Under the pieces are notes generated by a model. The model was not told where the DNA came from. It searched no databases and saw only the letters and a list, made by a program, of their open reading frames with translations. From contig NZ_CP027858.1 in assembly GCF_005519465.1 (NCBI RefSeq), forward strand, positions 434,001-498,000: DNA of 64,000 nucleotides, in the 5' to 3' direction. The stretch comes from Streptomyces clavuligerus (lineage in GTDB: Bacteria > Actinomycetota > Actinomycetes > Streptomycetales > Streptomycetaceae). A program made the translations under genes and the position numbers. Positions 55,221 through 62,681 of the stretch are shown in pieces (positions within the stretch are counted from its first letter, which is position 1; each line of letters begins with the position of its first letter).

Positions 55221-56198
55221 ATGAGCGGGACATCACTGGGTACACGATTAGAGGACACACCACCGGCGTTCGTGCCGGTCGATCAGATAATCGAAACGCG
55301 TCTCGTACGGGTCGCCGGCTCCAGTCCCGACCACGTCAGCGCGCTCACGCAGTGCCCGGACGACCTCCCGCCGATCCTGGTGCACCGGCCGACCATGCAG
55401 GTGTTCGACGGCGTGCACCGCCTGCGCGCGGCCAAGCTGCGCGGGGACGCCACCATCGGTGTGCGGTATGTCGACGGCACCGAGGAGGACGCGTTCATGC
55501 TGGCCGTGAGCGCCAACGTGACCCAGGGATTGCCACTGACACTGGCTGACCGCACCGCCGCCGCCGCCCGTATCCTCTCGTCGCATCCGCACTTGTCGGA
55601 CCGTCTGATCGCGTCGACAGCCGGGTTGTCCACCAAGAAGGTGGCCGCGATCCGGCAGTGTTCAACCGGGGAAATGACTCAGTTGAACACCCGCCTCGGC
55701 CGCGACGGGAAAGTGCGGCCACTCGATGCCTCGCACGGACGCACGATTGCCAGTCAGGCGATTTCGAACAATCCAGATCTTTCGTTGCGGGAGATTGCCC
55801 GAATCGCCGGAATATCGGTCGGCACCGCCCGGGATGTCCGGGAAAGAATGCGCCGGGGCGAGCATCCTGTTCCGCCACGGCATCGCCTTTCCGCCGGGCA
55901 TCGCGCGGAAAACAACGTACCGGGCGACAACACCGGCGCCAACGGCATGCCGCGCGCCGAACGGGGCCGGTTCCTGCTCTCGCTGCGCACCGATCCGTCG
56001 TTGCGGTTCTCCGAGATCGGCCGCGCGCTCCTGCGGCTGCTCGACGCCAACACCCTCGACGCCGCGCAGTGGGACCGCCTCGCCGCCGCCGTCCCCCAGC
56101 GCTGGTCACCGGTGGTTGCCGACCTCGCCATGGACTGCGCGGCCGACTGGTCCGCGCTCGCCTGCCGGGTCCGCGGCCAGGTCCGCGTCAGCGCGTGA
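55221..56198 (+). CDS. StrR/NovG-type ParB-domain pathway activator
   Basis: 325 residues. The ParB/Srx N-terminal domain is seen in DDLPPILVHRPTMQVFDGVHRLRAA and the ANVTQGLPLTLADR segment; a helix-turn-helix follows (SDRLIASTAGLSTKKVAAI) and another near 200 (LSLREIARIAGISVGTARDV). This is the architecture of StrR, NovG and glycopeptide-cluster activators. Codon 10 is TTA (55248-55250), suggesting bldA control. The gene contains a near-consensus StrR-type operator at 55660-55688. Its last 93 bases overlap the convergent transporter gene. Confidence 0.92.
   Translation: MSGTSLGTRLEDTPPAFVPVDQIIETRLVRVAGSSPDHVSALTQCPDDLPPILVHRPTMQVFDGVHRLRAAKLRGDATIGVRYVDGTEEDAFMLAVSANVTQGLPLTLADRTAAAARILSSHPHLSDRLIASTAGLSTKKVAAIRQCSTGEMTQLNTRLGRDGKVRPLDASHGRTIASQAISNNPDLSLREIARIAGISVGTARDVRERMRRGEHPVPPRHRLSAGHRAENNVPGDNTGANGMPRAERGRFLLSLRTDPSLRFSEIGRALLRLLDANTLDAAQWDRLAAAVPQRWSPVVADLAMDCAADWSALACRVRGQVRVSA
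55660..55688. promoter_or_regulatory. StrR/NovG-type operator inside the activator gene
   Basis: GTTCAACCG, eleven spacer bases, then CAGTTGAAC. This matches the recalled StrR/NovG recognition pattern GTTCRACTG-N11-CRGTYGAAC except for one base. The perfect inverted repeat extends outward by two bases (55658-55690, GTGTTCAAC/GTTGAACAC). Confidence 0.7.
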
Positions 56199-57461
56199 GT
56201 CCGGCGCGCACGCCACGGCGATCGCCGCCACCACCTCGACCACCGCGAACAGCGCGACCACCGGAAGCAGCGCCGAGGAGCCACCGGTGATCGCGACCGC
56301 CACCAGCGGCCAGAAGCTGGAGATCGTGACACCCACCTGGTAGGTCACGGCGATCGCGGAGAACCGCACCATGGTCGGGAACAGGTCCACCAGGAACGCC
56401 GCCAGGCCGCCGTAGATCGCGCCGTGCGCGATGGTCAGCGCGGGGACGAACACCAGGGCGACCAGCGTCGGATCACCCGAGGACAGCCAGGCGCCCGCCG
56501 GGACCATCGCCACCACCGCGACCGCGTAGCCGAAGACCATGACCCGCCGACGGCCGAACCGGTCGGACAGCGCGCCGAACACCGGCAGTGTCACGCACTC
56601 GCCCAGGGCCGCGATCATCAGCCCGGTCAGCACGGTCGACCGCACCTCCGGCCCGGCCTCCGCCGCGTGCGCCACCAGGAACACGGTGAACATCGCGATC
56701 ACCGACCCGGTGCCGAGCGAAGCGAGAATGCCGATCACCACGCGGCGCGGCCACCGCCGCAGCACCATGATCACCGGCACCCGGGCGGCACGGTTCTCCG
56801 CCCGGCCACGCACGAACTCCGGTGACTCCTCGACCCCCAGCCGGACCCAGACACCGATGCCGATCAGGACGCTCGACGCCAGGAACGGCAGCCGCCACCC
56901 CCAGGTCAGGAAGTCCTCCTCGGGCAGTTCGGAGATCAGCACGAAGGTCAGGTTGCTGCCGAACAACGCCACCGCGAAACCCATCGCGGGCCAGCTGCTG
57001 AAAAAGCCCCGGCGTCCGGGCGGGCCGTGCTCGGTGGTGAGCAGCACCGCGCTTCCCCATTCGCCGCCGATGCCGATGCCCTGCGCGACGCGCAAGGTCA
57101 CCAACAGGACCGGGGCGAGGACACCGGCCGTGTCATAGGTGGGCAGCAGGCCGACGCCGAACGTGGCGATGCCCATGACGAGCAACGTCCACACCATCAT
57201 CGACTTGCGGCCCACCCGGTCGCCGAAGTGGCCGAACAGCAGGCCGCCCAGCGGGCGCGCGACGAACCCGGCCGCGTAGGTGGCGAACGACGCGAGCACA
57301 CCGCCCGCGGCCGACGATCCCGGGAAGAACAGCGGGCCGAACACCAGCGCGGACGCCGTCGCGTACAGGTAGAAGTCGTACCACTCGATGGCGGTGCCGA
57401 TCGTGCTCGCGATCAGCACCCGGCGGACCGAACGAGGCGCCGGGGCCACCCCCGGTGTCAC
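56106..57461 (-). CDS. MHS-type MFS transporter
   Basis: About 451 residues, twelve membrane helices. ASTIGTAIEWYDFYLYATASAL at the N terminus, the motif GHFGDRVGRKSMM and RVAQGIGIGGEWGSAVLL are hallmarks of the metabolite:H+ symporter (ShiA/ProP-like) branch. In a biosynthetic cluster it may export the product or take up a precursor. Its GTG overlaps the sulfatase stop, so the two are co-translated. Its 3' end overlaps the convergent activator gene by 93 bases. Confidence 0.88.
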   Translation of the reverse strand: MTPGVAPAPRSVRRVLIASTIGTAIEWYDFYLYATASALVFGPLFFPGSSAAGGVLASFATYAAGFVARPLGGLLFGHFGDRVGRKSMMVWTLLVMGIATFGVGLLPTYDTAGVLAPVLLVTLRVAQGIGIGGEWGSAVLLTTEHGPPGRRGFFSSWPAMGFAVALFGSNLTFVLISELPEEDFLTWGWRLPFLASSVLIGIGVWVRLGVEESPEFVRGRAENRAARVPVIMVLRRWPRRVVIGILASLGTGSVIAMFTVFLVAHAAEAGPEVRSTVLTGLMIAALGECVTLPVFGALSDRFGRRRVMVFGYAVAVVAMVPAGAWLSSGDPTLVALVFVPALTIAHGAIYGGLAAFLVDLFPTMVRFSAIAVTYQVGVTISSFWPLVAVAITGGSSALLPVVALFAVVEVVAAIAVACAPDSRADADLAADPAGERGPVGRAVHGEVGNHR

Positions 57462-58612
57462 GCGTCCTCATCGGACACGAGGACCCGCCCTCCGCGCTCG
57501 TGGGGATCGGCGGCGAGGTCGTAGGCCCACACCTGCCGCCCGTCCGCCTCCCAGATCACCTTCCGCCCGTCCGCCCGCACCGCGTGCAGCGCCTTCAGGT
57601 CCGGGTAGTCGTCCGAGGCGGCGGCCCGCTCCTGCGGGAAGTAGGTCTCCGAGTACGCCTCGCGGGACGCCCCGGTGCCGCCCGCGAAGAACTCGGTCAG
57701 CGAGGCTCCGTCCGACGGCCGCGGGTCCAGCCCGAGATGGTCGAGCACCGTCGGCATGATGTCGACCAGCCGCACCTGGCTGTCCACGCTCATCCCCACC
57801 GGCACCCCGGGGCCGCTGATGACCAGCGGCACATGCTGGGTCGCGTCGAACAGCAGGCAGCCGTGGCCCTCCTCGTACGGGTGGCCGAGGTCGCCGGCGT
57901 GATCGTTGGGGTACCACCCGGCCAGATCCTCGCCGTGATCGGAGAAGCACACCACCAGCGTCGACGCGATGTCGTGGCCCAGCTCGGCGATGCGGCGCAG
58001 CAGGAGCTGGAGATAGTGGTCGGTGTAGGCGATCTCGCCCTCGTACGGATTCGCCACCTCGACGCCGACGTCCTCCGGCGGCTCGTACGGCCAGTGCGCG
58101 TCGAAGAAGTGCGCGAACAGGAAGAACGGGCCGGCGCCGTCCAGCGACTGGAGCCAGCGGGTGGCGCGTTCGACCACCAGCGGCGCGCGCTTGAGCGCCA
58201 GCCCGCGCAGCTTCACGTCGCCGACCGACAGCGGGTCCCGGCCGTCCGGCAGCAGCGGGATCTCGTCGTCGTAGAAGTCGAACCCGCGGTCCATCCCGTA
58301 CCACTGGTTCAGGCCGGGGCAGGACACCACCGCGCCGGTCGTGTACCCGGCCGCCGACAGGCACTCCGCCAGCGTCGGCACCCGCTTGTCCAGCGCTTCG
58401 CGGAACAGGTGCCTGACCCCGTGGCGGGGCGGCTGGAGCCCGGTGAACACCGTGGCGTGGCTGACCGGCGTCAGGGGGCACGACGAGATCGCCTGCGTGA
58501 AGCTGACCCCGCTCGCGCGCAGCCGCTCCACACCGGGGTACTTCCCCGAAAAGGCCACGTCGGCGCGGACGGTGTCCAGGGAGATGAACAGGATGTTCGG
58601 CTGTGCGGTCAC
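57458..58612 (-). CDS. Sulfatase-superfamily hydrolase without the formylglycine signature
   Basis: About 384 residues from a GTG preceded by GAGGAG. Metal-binding elements ILFISLDTVRAD and VCFSDHGEDLAGW, and GHPYEEGHGCLLF, place it in the alkaline phosphatase/sulfatase superfamily. Where classical sulfatases have C/S-x-P-x-R it reads CPLTPVSHATVFTG, so the residue normally oxidised to formylglycine is not obvious and a Thr may serve as nucleophile. No signal peptide. It could remove a sulfate or phosphate from an intermediate or product of the cluster. Confidence 0.8.
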   Translation of the reverse strand: MTAQPNILFISLDTVRADVAFSGKYPGVERLRASGVSFTQAISSCPLTPVSHATVFTGLQPPRHGVRHLFREALDKRVPTLAECLSAAGYTTGAVVSCPGLNQWYGMDRGFDFYDDEIPLLPDGRDPLSVGDVKLRGLALKRAPLVVERATRWLQSLDGAGPFFLFAHFFDAHWPYEPPEDVGVEVANPYEGEIAYTDHYLQLLLRRIAELGHDIASTLVVCFSDHGEDLAGWYPNDHAGDLGHPYEEGHGCLLFDATQHVPLVISGPGVPVGMSVDSQVRLVDIMPTVLDHLGLDPRPSDGASLTEFFAGGTGASREAYSETYFPQERAAASDDYPDLKALHAVRADGRKVIWEADGRQVWAYDLAADPHERGGRVLVSDEDA

Positions 58613-58626
58613 CGGGACTCCTCTGC

Positions 58627-58654
58627 ATTCCTCCGTCGACATTCCTCCGTCGAC
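58627..58654 (-). repeat. 14-bp tandem duplication in the sulfatase leader
   Basis: ATTCCTCCGTCGAC is repeated exactly twice in tandem. On the minus strand each unit contains GGAGGAAT, so it duplicates a ribosome-binding-like element just upstream of the sulfatase start. Confidence 0.85.
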
Positions 58655-58799
58655 GCCGGCGGCACCGAAGGCTAGCAACGGGCTCCCCGCGTACGACAAC
58701 GAAGAACCACGCGGTATGAACACCCGTGCCGAACAGCACATCGCCTCACTACAGTTGCCCGGCGGAGCGTCCACGACCGTGACGCGAGGGAGAATCCAT

Positions 58800-60464
58800 A
58801 TGGCGCGCAAGCTGTCCCTGGCCCTGGAGCTGTACGCCGACGCGAACGGCGGCGTCGACCAGCGCTACATCGAGCAGATGCGCAACCAGGACGCCGAACC
58901 GGTGCCGACCGATCCCGCGCTGCCGAGATTCACCCTCGTCGTCGGGCCCTCGCCGTTCACCATGCCGCGCGGTTGGGAGTTCTTCCTCACCTCACCCTAC
59001 GAGGGTGCGACGTACATCTCGACCGTGCTGCACAACGCCGGGTACCCGGTGCGCATCGTCGACGTCCGCTACACCCCGAACCCGCTGCGGGCGGCGTACG
59101 AGCAGATCATCAAGGGCACCGATGTGCTCGGTGTGTGCACGTTCGAGGACAACTTCCCGTTCTGCCGGACGCTGATGGCGATGGTCCGCGAGTCGCACCC
59201 GGACATACCCATCATCTGCGGCGGCTCGCTGGTCACCTCCGTTCCGTCGGTCTTCATGTCGGACACCGACTGCGACATCGCGGTGATCAGTGAGGGCGAG
59301 ATCACCATCCTGGAGCTGATGGAGAGTTACGCCCGTGGCTCCTGGCAGCGGGACCTCCCGGCCATCAAGGGCATCTGCTACCGGGACGAGAAGGGAAAGG
59401 CGCGCCGCACGCCGCCGCGCGGCCAGATGATGGACCTCGACGCGCTGCCCAGGATGCGGCTCGACCTGTGGCCTCAGTCGCGGTCGCCGCTCGGCATGCA
59501 GCCGCAGGTGATCTCGTCCTACAGCCGCGGCTGCAAGATGGACTGCTCGTTCTGCTACCGCACCACCCCGCAGGTGCGGGCGAAGTCGCCGGAGAAGATG
59601 GACCGCGACCTCGACTGGCTGAAAACCCAGTACGGCGTGGAGTTCTGCTTCTTCGTCGACCTCACGTTCAGCTCGCACCGCGGCCAGACCATCGAGATGT
59701 GCGACGCGATCTCCCAGCACGATCTGCGGTGGACCTGTCTGACCCGGTGCGCCGACATGGACGTACCGCGTATCAACGCGATGCGGGACGCGGGCGCGGA
59801 CATCATCCTGTACGGCGTCGAGTCGCTGGGCACCGAGGTGCTGCGCGAGGCCCGCAAGGGCAGCAGCGAGAACCTGACCGTCCGCGCGATGCGCACCACG
59901 TTCGACGGCGGCGTGCGGTTCGGCTCGCTGCTCATCGTCGGTCTGCCCAACGAGACCGAGGAGTCCCTGTCCCACATGGTGCAGTTCGCCGAGCAGTACA
60001 ACCATGTGACCCGGGTGAAGTATCTGTCGGCCATGCCCGGTACGACCGTGTACCAGGACGCGCGGCGGAACAAGGTGATCCGCTCCGAGATCGACCATCT
60101 GAACTGGCTGTCGATCGAACAGGCGCTGCACGAGGACGAGTTCCTGAACGTGAGCGGGCTGCCCGAGCAGGTCTGCCGGGACGCGTACAAGCGGGTGTAC
60201 GACGCCTATCAGCCCGGCCCGGTGATGGACTTCCGGCACTGGCCGGAGCACTTCGAGTACTTCCACCCGCAGTCGGCCGACGGCACCGAGCGGTCGACGT
60301 CGTACGCCGGGACCCGCTGGCGCGCGGAGTGGAGTTCCGCCGCCGCGCCACTGGTTCCCGGTTCCGAGCGGTACACCCTGGACAAGGTGGCCGACCCGGA
60401 GGTGGCCGCGATCGGGAGCACCCTGATGCACTGCGGCGCGAAGAAGCTCACGGCCGGGGTCTGA
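58800..60464 (+). CDS. Cobalamin-binding radical SAM enzyme
   Basis: About 554 residues. The N-terminal B12-binding domain is at about 40-185 (SPYEGATYISTVLHNAGYPV, IIKGTDVLGVCTFEDN, PIICGGSLVTSVP, CDIAVISEGEI); the radical SAM barrel at about 235-450 has the cluster motif YSRGCKMDCSFCYR (CxxxCxxC). The C-terminal region is BchE-like. Such enzymes often methylate unreactive carbon or phosphorus, or perform ring-forming chemistry. The ATG has GGGAG eight bases upstream. It leads an operon of five closely packed genes and is divergent from the sulfatase. Confidence 0.9.
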   Translation: MARKLSLALELYADANGGVDQRYIEQMRNQDAEPVPTDPALPRFTLVVGPSPFTMPRGWEFFLTSPYEGATYISTVLHNAGYPVRIVDVRYTPNPLRAAYEQIIKGTDVLGVCTFEDNFPFCRTLMAMVRESHPDIPIICGGSLVTSVPSVFMSDTDCDIAVISEGEITILELMESYARGSWQRDLPAIKGICYRDEKGKARRTPPRGQMMDLDALPRMRLDLWPQSRSPLGMQPQVISSYSRGCKMDCSFCYRTTPQVRAKSPEKMDRDLDWLKTQYGVEFCFFVDLTFSSHRGQTIEMCDAISQHDLRWTCLTRCADMDVPRINAMRDAGADIILYGVESLGTEVLREARKGSSENLTVRAMRTTFDGGVRFGSLLIVGLPNETEESLSHMVQFAEQYNHVTRVKYLSAMPGTTVYQDARRNKVIRSEIDHLNWLSIEQALHEDEFLNVSGLPEQVCRDAYKRVYDAYQPGPVMDFRHWPEHFEYFHPQSADGTERSTSYAGTRWRAEWSSAAAPLVPGSERYTLDKVADPEVAAIGSTLMHCGAKKLTAGV

Positions 60465-60467
60465 CCG

Positions 60468-61487
60468 GTGTCCCCTCAGGACGGCCCGATCCTGATCATC
60501 GGGACCGAGCGCTCCGGGTCGAACCTGCTGCGGCTGGTGCTCGACGCGCACTCACGGATCGCGGTCCCGCACCCGCCGCACTTCATGCGGTATCTGTCCG
60601 GCATCCCGTACCACGGCGATGTCGACGCGATGGTGGGCGACGCGATGTGCCTGCTGCGCAACCACATCCACCCGTGGCCGCATGTGATCGACCGGGCCGC
60701 GGTGGCGGAGGCGGCCGGCCCGTCGCTGTTCGGGGTGGTGTCGGCGATCTACGACCAGTACCGCGTCGCGGAGGGCGCGGCCCGGTGGGGGTGCAAGAGC
60801 ACGTTCATGGTCGAGCATGTCGACGAGGTGCTCGCCGAACTCCCGGACGCGCGGTTCCTGTGGCTGGTGCGCGATCCCCGCGATGTGGCCGCGTCGGCGA
60901 AGCGGGCCGTGTTCGGCCACTGCCACCCGTACCGGATGGCGCTGCGGTGGACGGCGGAACAGGAGCTCGCCCGTGCGGCCCTGGAGCGGTGGGGGCCGGG
61001 CGTGGTGCACCTGGTGCGGTACGAGGACCTGGTGTCCGCGCCCGAGCGGGAGATCCGGGCGATCTGCGATGCCATCGGTGAGGCGGTCGAGCCCGCGATG
61101 CTGGCGCACCACCTCCGTGGCAACGCCCGGGTGACCGCGTCGCTGTCGGCGTCCTGGCGCACGGCGGGCGACCCGATCACCACGGCCCGGATCGGCGCCC
61201 ACCGAAGCGGGCTGTCCGACCGGGAGCGGCGGCAGGTGGAGAGCGTGGCCGCGCGGGCGATGGAGACGCTTCGCTACCCGTTCGACGGGGCCTCGCTGGA
61301 CGAACCGGTCCCCGGTCCGTTCGGCGTCGCGCTGCGCGGGTTCGCGGTGCGGCTGGCGGTGGAGGCGCGATCGCTGCGCACCGACCGCAACCACTTCCGG
61401 CGCTGGCGGCGCGACGCCACCGTCCGCCGGCTGCGCCGCCGTGCGGCACCGGGCCGCGCCCTGGTTCCGGCGGGAGGGAGCAGATGA
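60468..61487 (+). CDS. Sulfotransferase
   Basis: 339 residues from a GTG four bases after the radical SAM stop. PAPS-binding motifs are visible: 5'-phosphosulfate loop IIGTERSGSNLLRLVLDAH near the N terminus and the 3'-phosphate element WLVRDPRDVAASAKR near 130. It transfers sulfate from PAPS to a hydroxyl or amine, presumably on the cluster product. The stop overlaps the methyltransferase ATG. The C-terminal 50 residues are Arg-rich and lie outside the core fold. Confidence 0.88.
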   Translation: MSPQDGPILIIGTERSGSNLLRLVLDAHSRIAVPHPPHFMRYLSGIPYHGDVDAMVGDAMCLLRNHIHPWPHVIDRAAVAEAAGPSLFGVVSAIYDQYRVAEGAARWGCKSTFMVEHVDEVLAELPDARFLWLVRDPRDVAASAKRAVFGHCHPYRMALRWTAEQELARAALERWGPGVVHLVRYEDLVSAPEREIRAICDAIGEAVEPAMLAHHLRGNARVTASLSASWRTAGDPITTARIGAHRSGLSDRERRQVESVAARAMETLRYPFDGASLDEPVPGPFGVALRGFAVRLAVEARSLRTDRNHFRRWRRDATVRRLRRRAAPGRALVPAGGSR

Positions 61488-62227
61488 ACAGCACGGGAAA
61501 CGTCCGCACACATTTCGCCGACCGCGCGAGCGGCTACGACCGGTCCAGTTCCTGGTGCACCGACGACACGCTCGGCGAGCTGATGCTGTCCACGGCCGCG
61601 CCCCGGCCGGGCGACGCGGTCCTGGACGTGGCGTGCGGCACCGGACTGGTGTCAAGGCTGTTCGCCGGGCGGGTGCGGCGGCTGGTCGGCGTGGACATCA
61701 CACCGGAGATGGCCGAGCGGGCGCGCGACACGCTCGACGAACTGGTGATCGCCCCGGCGGAGGAGCTGCCGTTCGGTGACGGCACGTTCGACATCGTGGT
61801 GTGCCGTCAGGGAATCCAGTTCATGACGCTGCCGGACGCGGTGCGGGAGATGGTGCGGGTGACCCGGCCGGGTGGGCGGATCGTGCTGACCCACCTGTGC
61901 GCCTACGGGGACGACGACCGCGACGAGTACTTCGAGATCCTGCGGCTGCGCAACCCGGCCCGGCGGCACTTCTTCCGGCCCGGCGATGTCGAGGCCCTGC
62001 TCGCGGGCGCGGGGTGCGACCCGGTGCGGTCGCAGCGGTATGTGTCGGTGGAGGACGTGGACGTGTGGTCGGACAACGGCGCGATCGGCGAGAACGCGCG
62101 GCAGGCCATCCGGGACCGCTACGGGAGGGCGTCAGCCGCGTTCCGCGCACAGCACGCGGTGGCCGAGGTGGACGGGCGGATCACCGACCACATGCTGTTC
62201 GTCGTCGCCTCGGGAACGAGGGTCTGA
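61484..62227 (+). CDS. UbiE/BioC-like SAM methyltransferase
   Basis: 247 residues. VLDVACGTGLVSRLFAG is motif I, VGVDITPEMAERARD motif II, FDIVVCRQGIQFM a post-motif, and VTRPGGRIVLTHL motif III. All needed SAM contacts appear intact. It may O-, N- or C-methylate an intermediate. Overlapping start and stop codons couple it to the sulfotransferase; the next gene starts two bases after its stop. Confidence 0.9.
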   Translation: MNSTGNVRTHFADRASGYDRSSSWCTDDTLGELMLSTAAPRPGDAVLDVACGTGLVSRLFAGRVRRLVGVDITPEMAERARDTLDELVIAPAEELPFGDGTFDIVVCRQGIQFMTLPDAVREMVRVTRPGGRIVLTHLCAYGDDDRDEYFEILRLRNPARRHFFRPGDVEALLAGAGCDPVRSQRYVSVEDVDVWSDNGAIGENARQAIRDRYGRASAAFRAQHAVAEVDGRITDHMLFVVASGTRV

Positions 62228-62228
62228 C

Positions 62229-62681
62229 ATGGAACCGGACCAGTCCCTCGCCGACGGTGTGCGGGCCGCGTTCCTCGCCGAGGCGGCCACCGCGGCGCGG
62301 TACACCTACTGCGCACGGGTCGCCGAGATCGAGGGCCACACCGAGGCGGCCCGGGTGTTCGGCGAGCTTGCCGAGAGTGTGGCCTGCGCCGCCCACGGGC
62401 ACCTGGATGTGCTGCGCGACCTGCTGGGCGGCGACGGTCCGGGCACCGGCCACGCGCTCGGCGACACCCGCCGCAACCTCGCCGCGGCGATCAGCGGCGA
62501 CCTCGCGGAGGCCACCGAACGCTACCCCGGCCTGGCGGCGCGGGCGCACACGGACGGCGTGGCCGATCTGGCGAGCTGGCTGGAGACGCTGTGCGCGTTG
62601 AAGACGACGCACGTGGACCGGCTGGAGCAGGCCCTCACCGGGCTGACCGAGCCGCGGTTCGCCGGGAACGGAGCGCCATGA
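62229..62681 (+). CDS. Rubrerythrin-fold protein with incomplete metal ligands
   Basis: 150 residues forming a four-helix rubrerythrin-like bundle. Helix 1 AFLAEAATAARYTYCARVA keeps the first Glu; AEIEGHTEAARVFGELAES begins helix 2, but the ExxH pair usually found there reads VxxA. Helix 3 NLAAAISGDLAEATERYPG keeps Asp/Glu; helix 4 ALKTTHVDRL keeps His but not the preceding Glu. No rubredoxin domain. A normal di-iron site is doubtful. GAGGG precedes the ATG; the stop overlaps the GyrB-like start. Confidence 0.75.
   Translation: MEPDQSLADGVRAAFLAEAATAARYTYCARVAEIEGHTEAARVFGELAESVACAAHGHLDVLRDLLGGDGPGTGHALGDTRRNLAAAISGDLAEATERYPGLAARAHTDGVADLASWLETLCALKTTHVDRLEQALTGLTEPRFAGNGAP

Noticed and set aside
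54986..55549. 187-codon plus-strand frame across the divergent promoter
   Set aside because: It shows no family and runs out of frame into the activator gene, whose own start has a good ribosome-binding site.
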